Source: Streptomyces lunaelactis
Lineage (GTDB): Bacteria; Actinomycetota; Actinomycetes; Streptomycetales; Streptomycetaceae
NCBI RefSeq assembly: GCF_003054555.1
Contig: NZ_CP026304.1
Coordinates: forward strand, 4,030,001 to 4,094,000
DNA: 64,000 nucleotides
Direction: 5' to 3'
Below are positions 17,485-24,867 of the stretch, piece by piece; position 1 is the first letter of the stretch; each line of letters begins with the position of its first letter. The notes beneath the pieces were generated by a model, which saw only the letters and a program-made list of their open reading frames with translations, ran no database searches and was not told where the DNA came from. A program made the position numbers and the translations under genes.

Positions 17485-18450
17485 CTACTGCTCGACCACC
17501 GGCTCCTGCGCGGCCGCCGTGTCGCCCGCCAGCAGCTCCGCGTCCACCGGCACATTGCGCTTCACCAGCGCGAGCGCGATCGGGCCGAGCTCGTGGTGGC
17601 GGGCGGATGTGGTGATGAAGCCGAGCTGGCGGCCCTCCTCACCGTCCGACGCGAGCCGCACCGGGGTGCCGTGCCCCGGAAGGTGCACCTCGCTGCCGTC
17701 CAGGTGCAGGAAGACCAGCCGGCGCGGCGGCTTCCCCAGGTTGTGGACGCGGGCGACGGTCTCCTGGCCGCGGTAGCAGCCCTTCTGGAGGTGGACCGCG
17801 CTGCCGATCCAGCCCAGCTCGTGCGGGATGGTGCGGTGGTCGGTCTCGAAGCCGACGCGGGGGCGGTGGGTCTCGACGCGCAGTGCCTCGTACGCCAGGA
17901 TCCCGGCGGCCGGGCCGTGCTCGGCGGCGAACGACTCGAGGCCGGCGCGCGGCAGGAACAGATCGCGGCCGTGCGGGGTCTCCCGTACGACAACGCCCTT
18001 GGGCGGCTCGGCGATGGAGCCGGCGGGCAGGTGCACGACCGCGAACTCCTCAGTGCGGTCGGCGACTTCCACCCGGTAGAAGAACTTCATCGACTCCAGA
18101 TAGCCGATCAGCGCCTCCTGCGTGCCCGGCTCGACATGCGCCCAGACGCTCTCGCCGTCGTCGACGAGATACAGCGCGTGCTCGATGTGACCGTGCGCGG
18201 AGAGGATCAGCGCCTCGGTCGCCTGGCCCGCCGGGAGCTCGCTCACATGCTGGGTGAGCAGCAGATGCAGCCAGCTCAGCCGGTCGTCGCCGGTGACGGT
18301 GACGACGCCGCGGTGCGAGAGGTCGACAAAGCCGGTGCCGTCCGCGAGGGCGCGCTGCTCGCGGAACAGATCGCCGTAGTGCGCGGCGACACCTTCGTCG
18401 TGTCCTTCGGCGGCGACGGCACCGGGCAGGAACAGCAGGGGGCTCTTCAT
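17485..18450 (-). CDS. ygfZ: YgfZ/GcvT-like folate-binding protein
   Basis: A 321-residue member of the COG0354 family, folate-dependent proteins that help maintain iron-sulfur clusters. The diagnostic motif KGCYRGQETVAR (~residue 227) is intact. The N-terminal half shows the aminomethyltransferase-like fold (FVDLSHRGVVTVTGDDRLSWLHLLLTQHV). Start MKSPLLFLPG at 18450; upstream in-frame codons overlap the nur gene. The nur stop is 10 bases upstream on the same strand, so nur and this gene are likely co-transcribed. Confidence 0.88.
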   Translation of the reverse strand: MKSPLLFLPGAVAAEGHDEGVAAHYGDLFREQRALADGTGFVDLSHRGVVTVTGDDRLSWLHLLLTQHVSELPAGQATEALILSAHGHIEHALYLVDDGESVWAHVEPGTQEALIGYLESMKFFYRVEVADRTEEFAVVHLPAGSIAEPPKGVVVRETPHGRDLFLPRAGLESFAAEHGPAAGILAYEALRVETHRPRVGFETDHRTIPHELGWIGSAVHLQKGCYRGQETVARVHNLGKPPRRLVFLHLDGSEVHLPGHGTPVRLASDGEEGRQLGFITTSARHHELGPIALALVKRNVPVDAELLAGDTAAAQEPVVEQ

Positions 18451-18460
18451 GCAGATAAGC

Positions 18461-18907
18461 CTACGACTCGATAGTTGAAGCATCAGCAGATTCAGCCGTG
18501 CAGGTGCTGCAGCGGCCGAAGATCGCGAAGTGCTTCATGTCCGTCTGGAAACCGAAGCTCTCGCGCAGCTTCGCGGTGAACTCGGCGGCGACGGAGACAT
18601 CCGCCTCGATCACGTTCGTACAGTCCCGGCACACCAGGTGGATGTGGTGGTGGCGGTCGGCGAGGTGGTACGTCGGGGCGCCGTGGCCGAGGTGGGCGTG
18701 CGAGACCAGATCGAGCTCCTCGAGCAGCTCGAGGGTCCGGTAGACCGTGGAGATGTTCACGCCGGACGCGGTTTTGCGGACCTCACTGAGGATGTCGTCG
18801 GGGGTCGCGTGCTCGAGGGTGTCGACGGCCTCGAGGACAAGCTGGCGCTGCGGAGTCAGCCGGTAGCCGCGCTGCCGCAGATCGCTTTTCCAGTCGGTGC
18901 TCACCAC
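18461..18907 (-). CDS. nur: Nickel-responsive Fur-family repressor Nur
   Basis: A 148-residue Fur-family metalloregulator that, with Ni(II), represses nickel uptake and the iron superoxide dismutase gene in S. coelicolor (SCO4180 as remembered). The winged helix is RGYRLTPQRQLVLEAVDTLEHATPDDILSEVRKTASGVNISTVYRTLELLEEL. The His-rich segment HLADRHHHIHLVC carries the nickel-site histidines, and two CxxC pairs follow (CRDC, CSTC). Two consecutive GTG codons are candidates. TACACT lies 7 bases before the first one at 18907, giving a leaderless start that I prefer; the second is 18904. Confidence 0.88.
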   Translation of the reverse strand: MVSTDWKSDLRQRGYRLTPQRQLVLEAVDTLEHATPDDILSEVRKTASGVNISTVYRTLELLEELDLVSHAHLGHGAPTYHLADRHHHIHLVCRDCTNVIEADVSVAAEFTAKLRESFGFQTDMKHFAIFGRCSTCTAESADASTIES

Positions 18908-19023
18908 GGGGTCCAGTGTAGGCGGGGCTGCGGAACGGTGGCCCGAACCGGGCGCCCTTGCCGGGGCTCCGCCCAGGAGCGGGGCTCCGCCCAGGAGCCC
19001 CACGACGGTGAACCGGCGTCGGG

Positions 19024-19596
19024 CTACCGGAAGAAGGCGATTCCGTCGTCGGGAAGGTCACCGAGGTCCTTGGCCCAGGACTCGACCTGCTCCGGGGAGA
19101 CGACCTTCTTCAGATGCGCCGACATGTACGGCCGCAGCGGAATCTCCGGGGTGGACTTCTCGCCCACCCACATCAGGTCGCCCTTCACATAGCCGTAGAG
19201 CCGCTTGCCACCGCTGTACGCACCCGAGACCCCGGTGCGCGCCACCGCGTCCGTCACCAGGTCGATCTGGGGCTTCTGGTCGGCGAGCTCGCCGTACCAG
19301 ATCTCCACGACACCCTGGTCACGGGCCATGACGATCTCGACCTTGCGATCGGCGTCGATACGCCAGTAGCCGGACTCGGACTCCAGCGGGCGGACCTTCT
19401 TGCCCTCGGCGTCGAGCACCCAGGTGTGCGAGACGTACTCGACGAAGTCCCGCCCGTCGTGGCTGAAGGTGACCTCCTGGCCGAAATTGCACTTCTCGGC
19501 ACCGGGGAAGTCGGAAACGCCCGCGCCTTCCCAGGTGCCGAGGAGGAAGGCGAGGGGGACGAGGCCCGGGTTCAGGTCGGACGGAATCTCGATCAT
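19024..19596 (-). CDS. Nitrobindin-like FABP-family heme protein
   Basis: A 190-residue ten-stranded beta-barrel protein of the nitrobindin/THAP4 C-terminal (DUF1794) family. The GTWEGAG motif near the N terminus and the repeated pattern of short beta strands (YVSHTWVLDAEG, ESGYWRIDADRKVEIVMA) are typical. Family members bind ferric heme and handle peroxynitrite; the distal/proximal heme His lies near the C terminus, and YMSAHLKKVV may hold it. The fatty-acid-binding name in databases reflects fold only. Soluble, no signal peptide. It ends 120 bases from the nur start on the same strand. Confidence 0.82.
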   Translation of the reverse strand: MIEIPSDLNPGLVPLAFLLGTWEGAGVSDFPGAEKCNFGQEVTFSHDGRDFVEYVSHTWVLDAEGKKVRPLESESGYWRIDADRKVEIVMARDQGVVEIWYGELADQKPQIDLVTDAVARTGVSGAYSGGKRLYGYVKGDLMWVGEKSTPEIPLRPYMSAHLKKVVSPEQVESWAKDLGDLPDDGIAFFR

Positions 19597-19632
19597 GAGC
19601 AGCTCTGTCGATCTGTAGAGATACGGGTGTGA

Positions 19633-19734
19633 CTAGCGCTGACCCTGGTACAGCTTCTTCACGGTCAGTCCGGCGAAGGCGGCGACGCCGACGCAGACCA
19701 GAACCAGCAGGGCTTCGAAGAATGCCACAAGCAC
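19633..19734 (-). CDS. Very small single-span membrane protein
   Basis: A 33-residue protein from GTG 19734, preceded by GAGGAG at 6-base spacing; a second in-frame GTG at 19728 would be 12 bases from it. One transmembrane helix fills most of the sequence (FFEALLVLVCVGVAAFAGLTV), and a short basic tail ends KKLYQGQR. I recall the same tail in other streptomycetes between the nitrobindin gene and the next operon. No function is known. It is too short for normal gene-finding cutoffs. Confidence 0.6.
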   Translation of the reverse strand: MLVAFFEALLVLVCVGVAAFAGLTVKKLYQGQR

Positions 19735-19766
19735 GGGGTGCTCCTCGGATGAGCGGTGGGCGGTAA

Positions 19767-19805
19767 AGGGCCGGGCCCCAGCCTAATGGGTTGGGGCCCG
19801 GCCCT
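19767..19805. terminator. Strong hairpin terminator
   Basis: AGGGCCGGGCCCCA (19767-19780) and TGGGGCCCGGCCCT (19792-19805) form a perfect 14 bp stem with an 11-base loop. It lies immediately after the last gene of the three-gene membrane operon (stop at 19816) and before the small membrane protein, so it ends the operon's transcript. Confidence 0.8.
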
Positions 19806-19815
19806 CTCTGCGAGG

Positions 19816-20745
19816 TCAGCCGAGCAGCTGGTTCTGGAGGACCACGGCCTGGTGGAAGGGGACGGCCGGAGCCTTGCCCTTCTTCGACTGAATGATCAGC
19901 GCGATCGTGTCGCCCGCCGTGATGTACGCGTGCCGGACGTGGACGGGGCCGCGGGGTGCCGCCTCGTCGTACACAGTGCCTTCCGTCGAAGGAACAGTGA
20001 CATGGCCCGGATACGACTCGTCCAGCGGCGCGCTCTCCTCCACCCCGTTGACCGGAGGGCTGGCCTCCAGGTCGCCTCCGAGGTGGTTGCCGAAGAACAC
20101 GTTCGCGAACCCGGCCGACCGGAACCGGACCAGGTAGATCCGGGTCGAGGTGGAGTCCGGCATGGTCCAGCCGCGGGCCGCGATGTCGAGCAGGCCATCG
20201 TCGGTGAGGTCCTGCTTCATGTCGGCCCGGTCCTCCTCGGCGTACTCCGCGAGGAAACGGTCGGCCGACACCTTGTTCCTGGCGCCCTTGAGCTCGGGGA
20301 GGACCTTCGAACCGGCCGGCGCGGGAAGCAGCAGCGCGCTCGGGCTCGCGTAGTGGATCCCGCCGGGATTGTCCTTGTCGAACGGCAGCCTGGCACCTGC
20401 CGGCAGTACCGGCATCGTCAGGGTCGGGTAGACCCAGCGGCCGTCGTCCCTGGTGCTGAGGCCAGGAACGTCGGTGCGTGTCTGGTCGGTGATGCCGTAC
20501 GCGACACCCGTACCCAGCGAGCCGAACACGAGCACGGCCGCAGTCCAGCGGAGTACGGCGCGCAGTTTGCGGCGCTCGGGCCTGGGCGCGGGCGCAGCTT
20601 CGGGTTCGGGCGTTGCCTCGGCCTCGGCCTGGGGCGCTGCCACCGCATCGGGCGCACGCTCGGGCATCGCCGGTATCTCGGGCAGGCCATCGGCCGACGG
20701 CGGGAACTCAGGAAGCGGTGGCATCTCGGACTTCTGGCCGGTCAC
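19816..20745 (-). CDS. Single-pass membrane protein, third of a paralogous operon
   Basis: A 309-residue protein with a long Pro/Glu/Ala-rich cytoplasmic N terminus (~1-85), a basic stop (RPERRKLR), one transmembrane helix (AVLRWTAAVLVFGSLGTGVAYG, ~92-112) and a ~195-residue extracytoplasmic domain. It ends RHAYITAGDTIALIIQSKKG...VVLQNQLLG. The start GTG 20745 overlaps the previous stop (GTGA). Topology and ending match the two upstream genes, suggesting tandem duplication and divergence. No catalytic motif seen. The function is unknown; the extracellular domain could act at the cell wall. Confidence 0.72.
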   Translation of the reverse strand: MTGQKSEMPPLPEFPPSADGLPEIPAMPERAPDAVAAPQAEAEATPEPEAAPAPRPERRKLRAVLRWTAAVLVFGSLGTGVAYGITDQTRTDVPGLSTRDDGRWVYPTLTMPVLPAGARLPFDKDNPGGIHYASPSALLLPAPAGSKVLPELKGARNKVSADRFLAEYAEEDRADMKQDLTDDGLLDIAARGWTMPDSTSTRIYLVRFRSAGFANVFFGNHLGGDLEASPPVNGVEESAPLDESYPGHVTVPSTEGTVYDEAAPRGPVHVRHAYITAGDTIALIIQSKKGKAPAVPFHQAVVLQNQLLG

Positions 20746-21545
20746 ACGTACTCCCCGGGGGACTTCAGATGGTCGAGCTGCTTGGAGAGAATCGCCGCAG
20801 CGCCGATGGTGTCGAGCGGCTTGACCCCGTAGGCGGTCGCGTTCATGAGCACATCGCCCTGGTAGGCACTGCAGAACATGGCGTCGAGCTTCGCCTTGGA
20901 GTCCTTGGGCATCAGGAAGCACTTGGCGTTCTTGTAGCCCTGGATCGCGGGGCCTTTCCGGAAGATGCCGAGAGCGTCAGCGAACGCGCTCTGGAACTGG
21001 GCCAGCTCGCGGCCCTTCCCGGCGTTCTCGATCTGCGCGAGCTGGACTTCGATCGCGAACCCGCCGTCGAAGGAGCGGTAGCTGCGCATCGCGACGCCCT
21101 GCAGCTTCAGCTTGTCGACCGCCTTGTTGCGCTGATTGCGCTGAGCGGAGGGCAGGCCGCGCGAGCCCTCCTTGAACACGGCGACAGCCTGCCTCTTGCT
21201 GAGGACGGTGTCGTTCCCGTAGACGTCGATGTCCGGGCCCAGTTCATAGCCGTACGGCACCGGCAGCAGACTGGCGGCGAGCCCCTTGGGCTGCGCGGCC
21301 TTGCCGTCGTCCGCCGCCCCGCCCGCCGGTTCCGCCCACACGACGGTGGGCGCGGTGCGGTCGGCATCGCCGAGCCGGTCCAGCGCCCAGAAGCCGCCGC
21401 CCGCGACGACCGCGAGCGCGAGTACGACCGACACCCCGACGACCAGCCTGCGGTCGATGCGGCGGGGCTCCTTGGGGGTGGCGAGGATCTCCGGAGCGGA
21501 TTCCGGGGACTCCGGAATCTCAAGGGTGGCCGGCTGCTCGGTCAC
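20742..21545 (-). CDS. Single-pass membrane protein, second of the operon
   Basis: A 267-residue protein with a cytoplasmic N terminus (~30 residues), a transmembrane helix (LVVGVSVVLALAVVAGGGFWAL, ~34-55) and an extracytoplasmic domain. That domain includes two Cys (KNAKCFLMPKD, DAMFCSAYQGD) that could form a disulfide. It resembles its two neighbours in layout and in the conserved late strand QGDVLMNATAYG followed by an amphipathic helix AAAILSKQLDHL. It overlaps both neighbouring genes by 4 bases, so all three are translationally coupled. No known domain recognised. Confidence 0.72.
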   Translation of the reverse strand: MTEQPATLEIPESPESAPEILATPKEPRRIDRRLVVGVSVVLALAVVAGGGFWALDRLGDADRTAPTVVWAEPAGGAADDGKAAQPKGLAASLLPVPYGYELGPDIDVYGNDTVLSKRQAVAVFKEGSRGLPSAQRNQRNKAVDKLKLQGVAMRSYRSFDGGFAIEVQLAQIENAGKGRELAQFQSAFADALGIFRKGPAIQGYKNAKCFLMPKDSKAKLDAMFCSAYQGDVLMNATAYGVKPLDTIGAAAILSKQLDHLKSPGEYV

Positions 21546-22339
21546 AGGCGCTCCAGCTGCTGCTTGGCGAGGGACATGACGGCCTTCTCGGAGACCTTGC
21601 GGGTGTTGTTCATGTACCAGATCTCCATGACGACATCACCGCGCCGGGCTATGACCCGTGCCTGGTAGACCGGCTCGTATCCGGCCTTGCGCAACGGTTC
21701 GTCGTAGACATAGACCCTTCCGTTGCCGCTGCCGGGGATCGGCTTGCCGTTGTTTCCGGCGTAGTCGTCATGGGACATGTAGGCCTGCTGGCCCAGACCC
21801 CACTCGGGGGCGGAGAGCCGGTCGTCGTCGCGGAACTGGATCAGATTGACGGTGACGAAGACCTCGCCGCGCTGCCCCCAGGAGGTCGTCGCGATCCGGC
21901 GGGGATCGTCTCTCAGCATGTCCTCGAACATACGGTCCGGCTTTTTGAAGTCGCCCGCGTACTCAATGAGGCTCATCCAGTCCGCGGCCTGCGACTTGTC
22001 CGCCGTGGCGCCCTTCGGCTTTCTCACCAGCAGCTTGCGCAGATCGCCGTCCGTCTTGACCTGACGGTTCACATTGACCGACTGCGCGGTGGTGCTCGCG
22101 CCCGCCGGAACGGTCTTCGAGTCACTCAGTTCCGGCTGCGACAGCGGCGGCAGCGGGGTCGGCTCACGGTCGTACTGGACGGCGTATCCCGTGACCACTC
22201 CCGCGACCACGCCGAGCACCGCCGCCCCGGCGATCAGCAAGGTCGTACGGCCCCGTCTGCGCGGCGGGCGCGGCGATTTCGGCAGCTCAGGACGGTTTTC
22301 TGGCTTTTCCAAAGGGTCCCCCCACGGGACATGAAGCAC
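21542..22339 (-). CDS. Single-pass membrane protein, first of the operon
   Basis: A 265-residue protein with a basic, Pro-rich N terminus (PRPPRRRGR), a transmembrane helix (TTLLIAGAAVLGVVAGVVTGYAV, ~32-54), and an extracytoplasmic domain whose end (RRGDVVMEIWYMNNTRKVSEKAVMSLAKQQLERL) parallels the two downstream proteins. ATG 22339 begins MLHVPWGDP; ATGA overlap joins it to the next gene. The three genes form an operon ending at the hairpin 19767-19805. No enzyme motif recognised. Confidence 0.7.
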   Translation of the reverse strand: MLHVPWGDPLEKPENRPELPKSPRPPRRRGRTTLLIAGAAVLGVVAGVVTGYAVQYDREPTPLPPLSQPELSDSKTVPAGASTTAQSVNVNRQVKTDGDLRKLLVRKPKGATADKSQAADWMSLIEYAGDFKKPDRMFEDMLRDDPRRIATTSWGQRGEVFVTVNLIQFRDDDRLSAPEWGLGQQAYMSHDDYAGNNGKPIPGSGNGRVYVYDEPLRKAGYEPVYQARVIARRGDVVMEIWYMNNTRKVSEKAVMSLAKQQLERL

Positions 22340-22415
22340 AGAGTCCGTTACCTGTGCACACCACAGACCACCGACGGGCGGACGGGGTTGTGCGGTCCGG
22401 GATTACAGTTCGGGC

Positions 22416-22778
22416 ATGTCGAAGAAGCTCGTGATCAAGGTGACCGCCGGCGCCGACGCCCCCGAGCGCTGCTCGCAGGCCTTCACGGTGGCGGCCGTCG
22501 CCGTGGCCAGTGGCGTGGAGGTCTCGCTCTGGCTGACCGGCGAGTCCGCGTGGTTCGCGCTGCCGGGGCGCGCGGCCGAGTTCGAACTCCCGCATGCCGC
22601 GCCGCTGCCCGATCTGATCGAGTCGATCCAGGCGGCCGGGCAGATCACGCTCTGCACGCAGTGCGCGGCCCGTCGGGACATCACGGAGAAGGATGTGCTG
22701 GACGGCGTACGGATCGCGGGCGCGCAGGTCTTCGTCAGCGAGATCATGCCTGAGGGCGTCCAGGCCCTCGTCTACTGA
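22416..22778 (+). CDS. DsrE-family small protein
   Basis: A 120-residue protein of the DsrE/DsrF-like fold (KKLVIKVTAGADAPERCSQAFTVAAVAVASGVEVSLWLTGESAWF). These proteins act in sulfur relay or persulfide handling. Cys residues occur at PERCSQ and in LCTQCAARR (~residues 87-91), the latter at the position where DsrE-like proteins often carry the active Cys. TACAGT at 22404-22409 sits 6 bases before the ATG, so it is likely leaderless. It is near the rhodanese gene sseA, which fits a sulfur-transfer role, though it is on the other strand. Confidence 0.82.
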   Translation: MSKKLVIKVTAGADAPERCSQAFTVAAVAVASGVEVSLWLTGESAWFALPGRAAEFELPHAAPLPDLIESIQAAGQITLCTQCAARRDITEKDVLDGVRIAGAQVFVSEIMPEGVQALVY

Positions 22779-22799
22779 GAACAGCCACTGAGTACAACT

Positions 22800-23063
22800 T
22801 TATGGCTGACGGCGCTTCTTGCCGTCCAGCTCGTCCCACCACTCGTCGGACTTCGGGTCCCCGGACGGGTCGTCCCACCAGCGGTCGTCAGGACCGCGCG
22901 CGTTGCCGACCATCGCGGCCAGCGGCGGGATGACCATGGCGACAACGCACATACCGACGGCGACGGGTATCGACCACAGACGCACGAAGGCCCAGGCGGA
23001 CACGAAGAGAAGGACGCATCCGCCCATCAGCACGAAGTATCGACGCCGGCGTCGCGCGTACAT
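22800..23063 (-). CDS. DUF3099 small membrane protein
   Basis: An 87-residue protein with a basic start (MYARRRRRYF), two hydrophobic helices (FVLMGGCVLLFVSAWAFVRL and IPVAVGMCVVAMVIPPLAAMV) and an acidic/Trp-rich C terminus (DDRWWDDPSGDPKSDEWWDELDG). This matches the actinobacterial DUF3099 family, of unknown function. It converges on the DsrE gene with a 21-base gap. Confidence 0.82.
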   Translation of the reverse strand: MYARRRRRYFVLMGGCVLLFVSAWAFVRLWSIPVAVGMCVVAMVIPPLAAMVGNARGPDDRWWDDPSGDPKSDEWWDELDGKKRRQP

Positions 23064-23105
23064 GTTTCCAGCGTACGGCCGGGTCCGGCACGGGGCATGG
23101 CACGA

Positions 23106-23162
23106 CCGAAGGGCCGCACCCCGCTCAGGAAGCGTCCAACCCCCTGGGGTGCGGCCCTTCGG
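23106..23162. terminator. Hairpin terminator after the sseA operon
   Basis: CCGAAGGGCCGCACCCC (23106-23122) and GGGGTGCGGCCCTTCGG (23146-23162) form a perfect 17 bp stem around a 23-base loop, just downstream of the DUF1416 stop on the minus strand. Confidence 0.78.
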
Positions 23163-23177
23163 CCAGTACGAGAGAAC

Positions 23178-23465
23178 TCAGACCGCGATCGCGACCTCGG
23201 CGAGGCCGCCGGTCTGCGCGACGACCGTACGGTCCGCCGTGCCGCCCGGGACGAGCGCACGAACGGTCCACGTGCCCTCGGCCGCGTAGAAGCGGAACTG
23301 TCCGGTCGCCGAGGTGGGGACCTCGGCGGTGAACTCTCCGGTCGAGTCCAGGAGGCGCACGTAACCGGTGACGGGCTCGCCGTCACGCGTCACGCTGCCC
23401 TGGATGGTCGTCTCGCCGGGCTTGATCGTCGAAGCGTCGGGGCCGCCGGCCTTTGCTCCACACAT
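23178..23465 (-). CDS. DUF1416 protein
   Basis: A 95-residue beta-sandwich-like protein starting MCGAKAGGPDAS. It matches the DUF1416 family found beside thiosulfate sulfurtransferase genes in Actinobacteria. The sequence is a single carboxypeptidase-regulatory-like fold (GETTIQGSVTRDGEPVTGYVRLLDSTGEFTAEV... FRFYAAEGTWTVRALVPGG). The conserved Cys2 near the N terminus is the obvious candidate for sulfur or thiol chemistry. It follows sseA by 53 bases on the same strand and ends in a terminator, so the two form an operon. Confidence 0.85.
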   Translation of the reverse strand: MCGAKAGGPDASTIKPGETTIQGSVTRDGEPVTGYVRLLDSTGEFTAEVPTSATGQFRFYAAEGTWTVRALVPGGTADRTVVAQTGGLAEVAIAV

Positions 23466-23518
23466 AGGGGCTGTCCTTCGTGAGCGGGAGGTGGGAGGGG
23501 TTACTTGTTCGGGAGGGG

Positions 23519-24358
23519 TTACTTGTTGGCGCCGAGCTCGATCGGCACGCCGACGAGGGAGCCGTACTCGGTCCACGAGCCGTCGTAGTTCTTGACGTTC
23601 TCGATGCCGAGCAGCTCGTGCAGGACGAACCACGTCAGCGCGGAACGCTCACCGATGCGGCAGTAGGCGATGGTGTCCTTCGCCAGGTCGACCTGCTCGT
23701 CGGCGTAGAGCTCCTTGAGCTCGTCGTCCGACTTGAAGGTGCCGTCGTCGTTGGCGTTCTTCGACCACGGGATGTTGCGCGCGGTCGGGATGTGGCCCGG
23801 ACGCTGCGACTGCTCCTGCGGGAGGTGCGCCGGGGCGAGCAGCTTGCCGCTGAACTCGTCGGGCGAACGCACGTCGACCAGGTTCTGGTTGCCGATCGCG
23901 GCGACCGCGTCGTCACGGTAGGCGCGGATCGCGGTGTTCTGGGCCTTGGCCTTGTACTCGGTCGCGGCGCGCGTCGGCACGGCGTCGACCAGGTCGCGGG
24001 AGTCGAGCTCCCACTTCTTGCGGCCGCCGTCGAGCAGCTTCACGTTCTCGTGGCCGTAGAGCTTGAAGTACCAGTAGGCGTACGAGGCGAACCAGTTGTT
24101 GTTGCCGCCGTAGAGGACGACCAGGTCGTCGTTGGCGATGCCCTTGGCGGACAGCAGCTTCTCGAAGCCGGCCTGGTCGACGAAGTCGCGGCGCACCGGG
24201 TCCTGGAGGTCCTGCTTCCAGTCGATGCGGACGGCGTTCTTGATGTGGTTCTTCTCGTAGGCGGAGGTGTCCTCGTCGACCTCGACGATGACGACCTTCG
24301 GGTCGTCGATGTGGGCCTCGACCCAGTCGGCGTCTACCAGGACGTCGCTGCGGCTCAT
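23519..24358 (-). CDS. sseA: Thiosulfate sulfurtransferase (rhodanese)
   Basis: A 279-residue tandem-rhodanese enzyme moving sulfane sulfur from thiosulfate to an acceptor such as cyanide or a thiol. The inactive N-terminal rhodanese domain (~5-125) is followed by the catalytic one (~150-279), with the active-site loop CRIGERS, Cys233. The start is MSRSDVLVDADWVEAHIDDPK, with GGAGAAA upstream. A 26-codon leader ORF with two cysteine codons lies ~140 bp upstream and two hairpins lie between, suggesting expression responds to cysteine supply. In S. coelicolor it is annotated as cysA-like/sseA. Confidence 0.92.
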   Translation of the reverse strand: MSRSDVLVDADWVEAHIDDPKVVIVEVDEDTSAYEKNHIKNAVRIDWKQDLQDPVRRDFVDQAGFEKLLSAKGIANDDLVVLYGGNNNWFASYAYWYFKLYGHENVKLLDGGRKKWELDSRDLVDAVPTRAATEYKAKAQNTAIRAYRDDAVAAIGNQNLVDVRSPDEFSGKLLAPAHLPQEQSQRPGHIPTARNIPWSKNANDDGTFKSDDELKELYADEQVDLAKDTIAYCRIGERSALTWFVLHELLGIENVKNYDGSWTEYGSLVGVPIELGANK

Positions 24359-24446
24359 GCGCTTTCTCCTCCGGGGCAGTGTGCGGCGGTTGGTGCGAAG
24401 AGGGGTGTGCGGGTACGCGGAACACGCGGCATCCGGCACGGGGGGC

Positions 24447-24496
24447 GGCCCTGACAATCGTCGAAGGGCCTGGGGGATACGGGAGTCGGGCTCCCG
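24447..24496 (-). promoter_or_regulatory. Hairpins between the cysteine leader and sseA (attenuator candidate)
   Basis: Two stems follow the leader stop on the minus strand: CGGGAG/CTCCCG (24480-24496, 5-base loop), which starts directly after the leader stop codon, and GGCCCT/AGGGCC (24447-24470). A ribosome stalled at the leader's Cys codons would be positioned to affect folding here. No U-run follows, so the mechanism could be Rho-dependent or translational; this is inference. Confidence 0.4.
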
Positions 24497-24497
24497 C

Positions 24498-24578
24498 TCA
24501 GAAGGTGCGACAGAGCATGGCGGCGACGCGGCACAGGTCTACTGCCCGCCGCTTCGTGAGATCCGCCTGTCGCTTCAT
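24498..24578 (-). CDS. Cysteine-containing leader peptide upstream of sseA
   Basis: A 26-residue ORF starting MKRQADLTKRR and ending VDLCRVAAMLCRTF, with a Cys codon at residues 16 and 23 (TGC, TGT). Streptomycetes carry similar short peptides ending LCRxxxxLCR before sulfur-assimilation genes; I recall them annotated as putative leader peptide. The ORF lies ahead of sseA on the same strand, and hairpins follow it. The likely role is sensing Cys-tRNA charging to control sseA-DUF1416. Confidence 0.72.
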   Translation of the reverse strand: MKRQADLTKRRAVDLCRVAAMLCRTF

Positions 24579-24804
24579 GCCACCGATCGTAGGGACGAGT
24601 CGGCCGTCGTGTCACCGGCGTGTCGGATGCTGAGACGCGATCGTCCACCATGCGGGACACCAGGGCCGCCCGGGCGCCTCCCGGCGGCCTCCGCGGCGGA
24701 TGTGCGCGGGCCCGCCTTCTACCCAGCGGACAGCGGCGTCTCACCATGCGATCGGGCGGGGCGGGCGTACGGCGGGTTCCTGCCCCGCCCGCCCCTACCC
24801 GCTT

Positions 24805-24867
24805 CTTGTCCTCAAGCGCCGGACAGGCTGTCAGCTCTTGTCCTCGAGCGCCGGAACGGGCAGTCAG
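24805..24867. repeat. Streptomyces intergenic repeat, two tandem copies
   Basis: Two imperfect copies of a ~30 bp unit around TCCTCAAGCGCCGGA lie in tandem (24805-24834, 24837-24867). The second overlaps the stop codon of the DUF2993 gene. A relative occurs at 49099-49125. Such TCAAGCGCCGG-type units are scattered through streptomycete intergenic DNA. The remainder of 24579-24804 contains no gene I can support. Confidence 0.55.
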
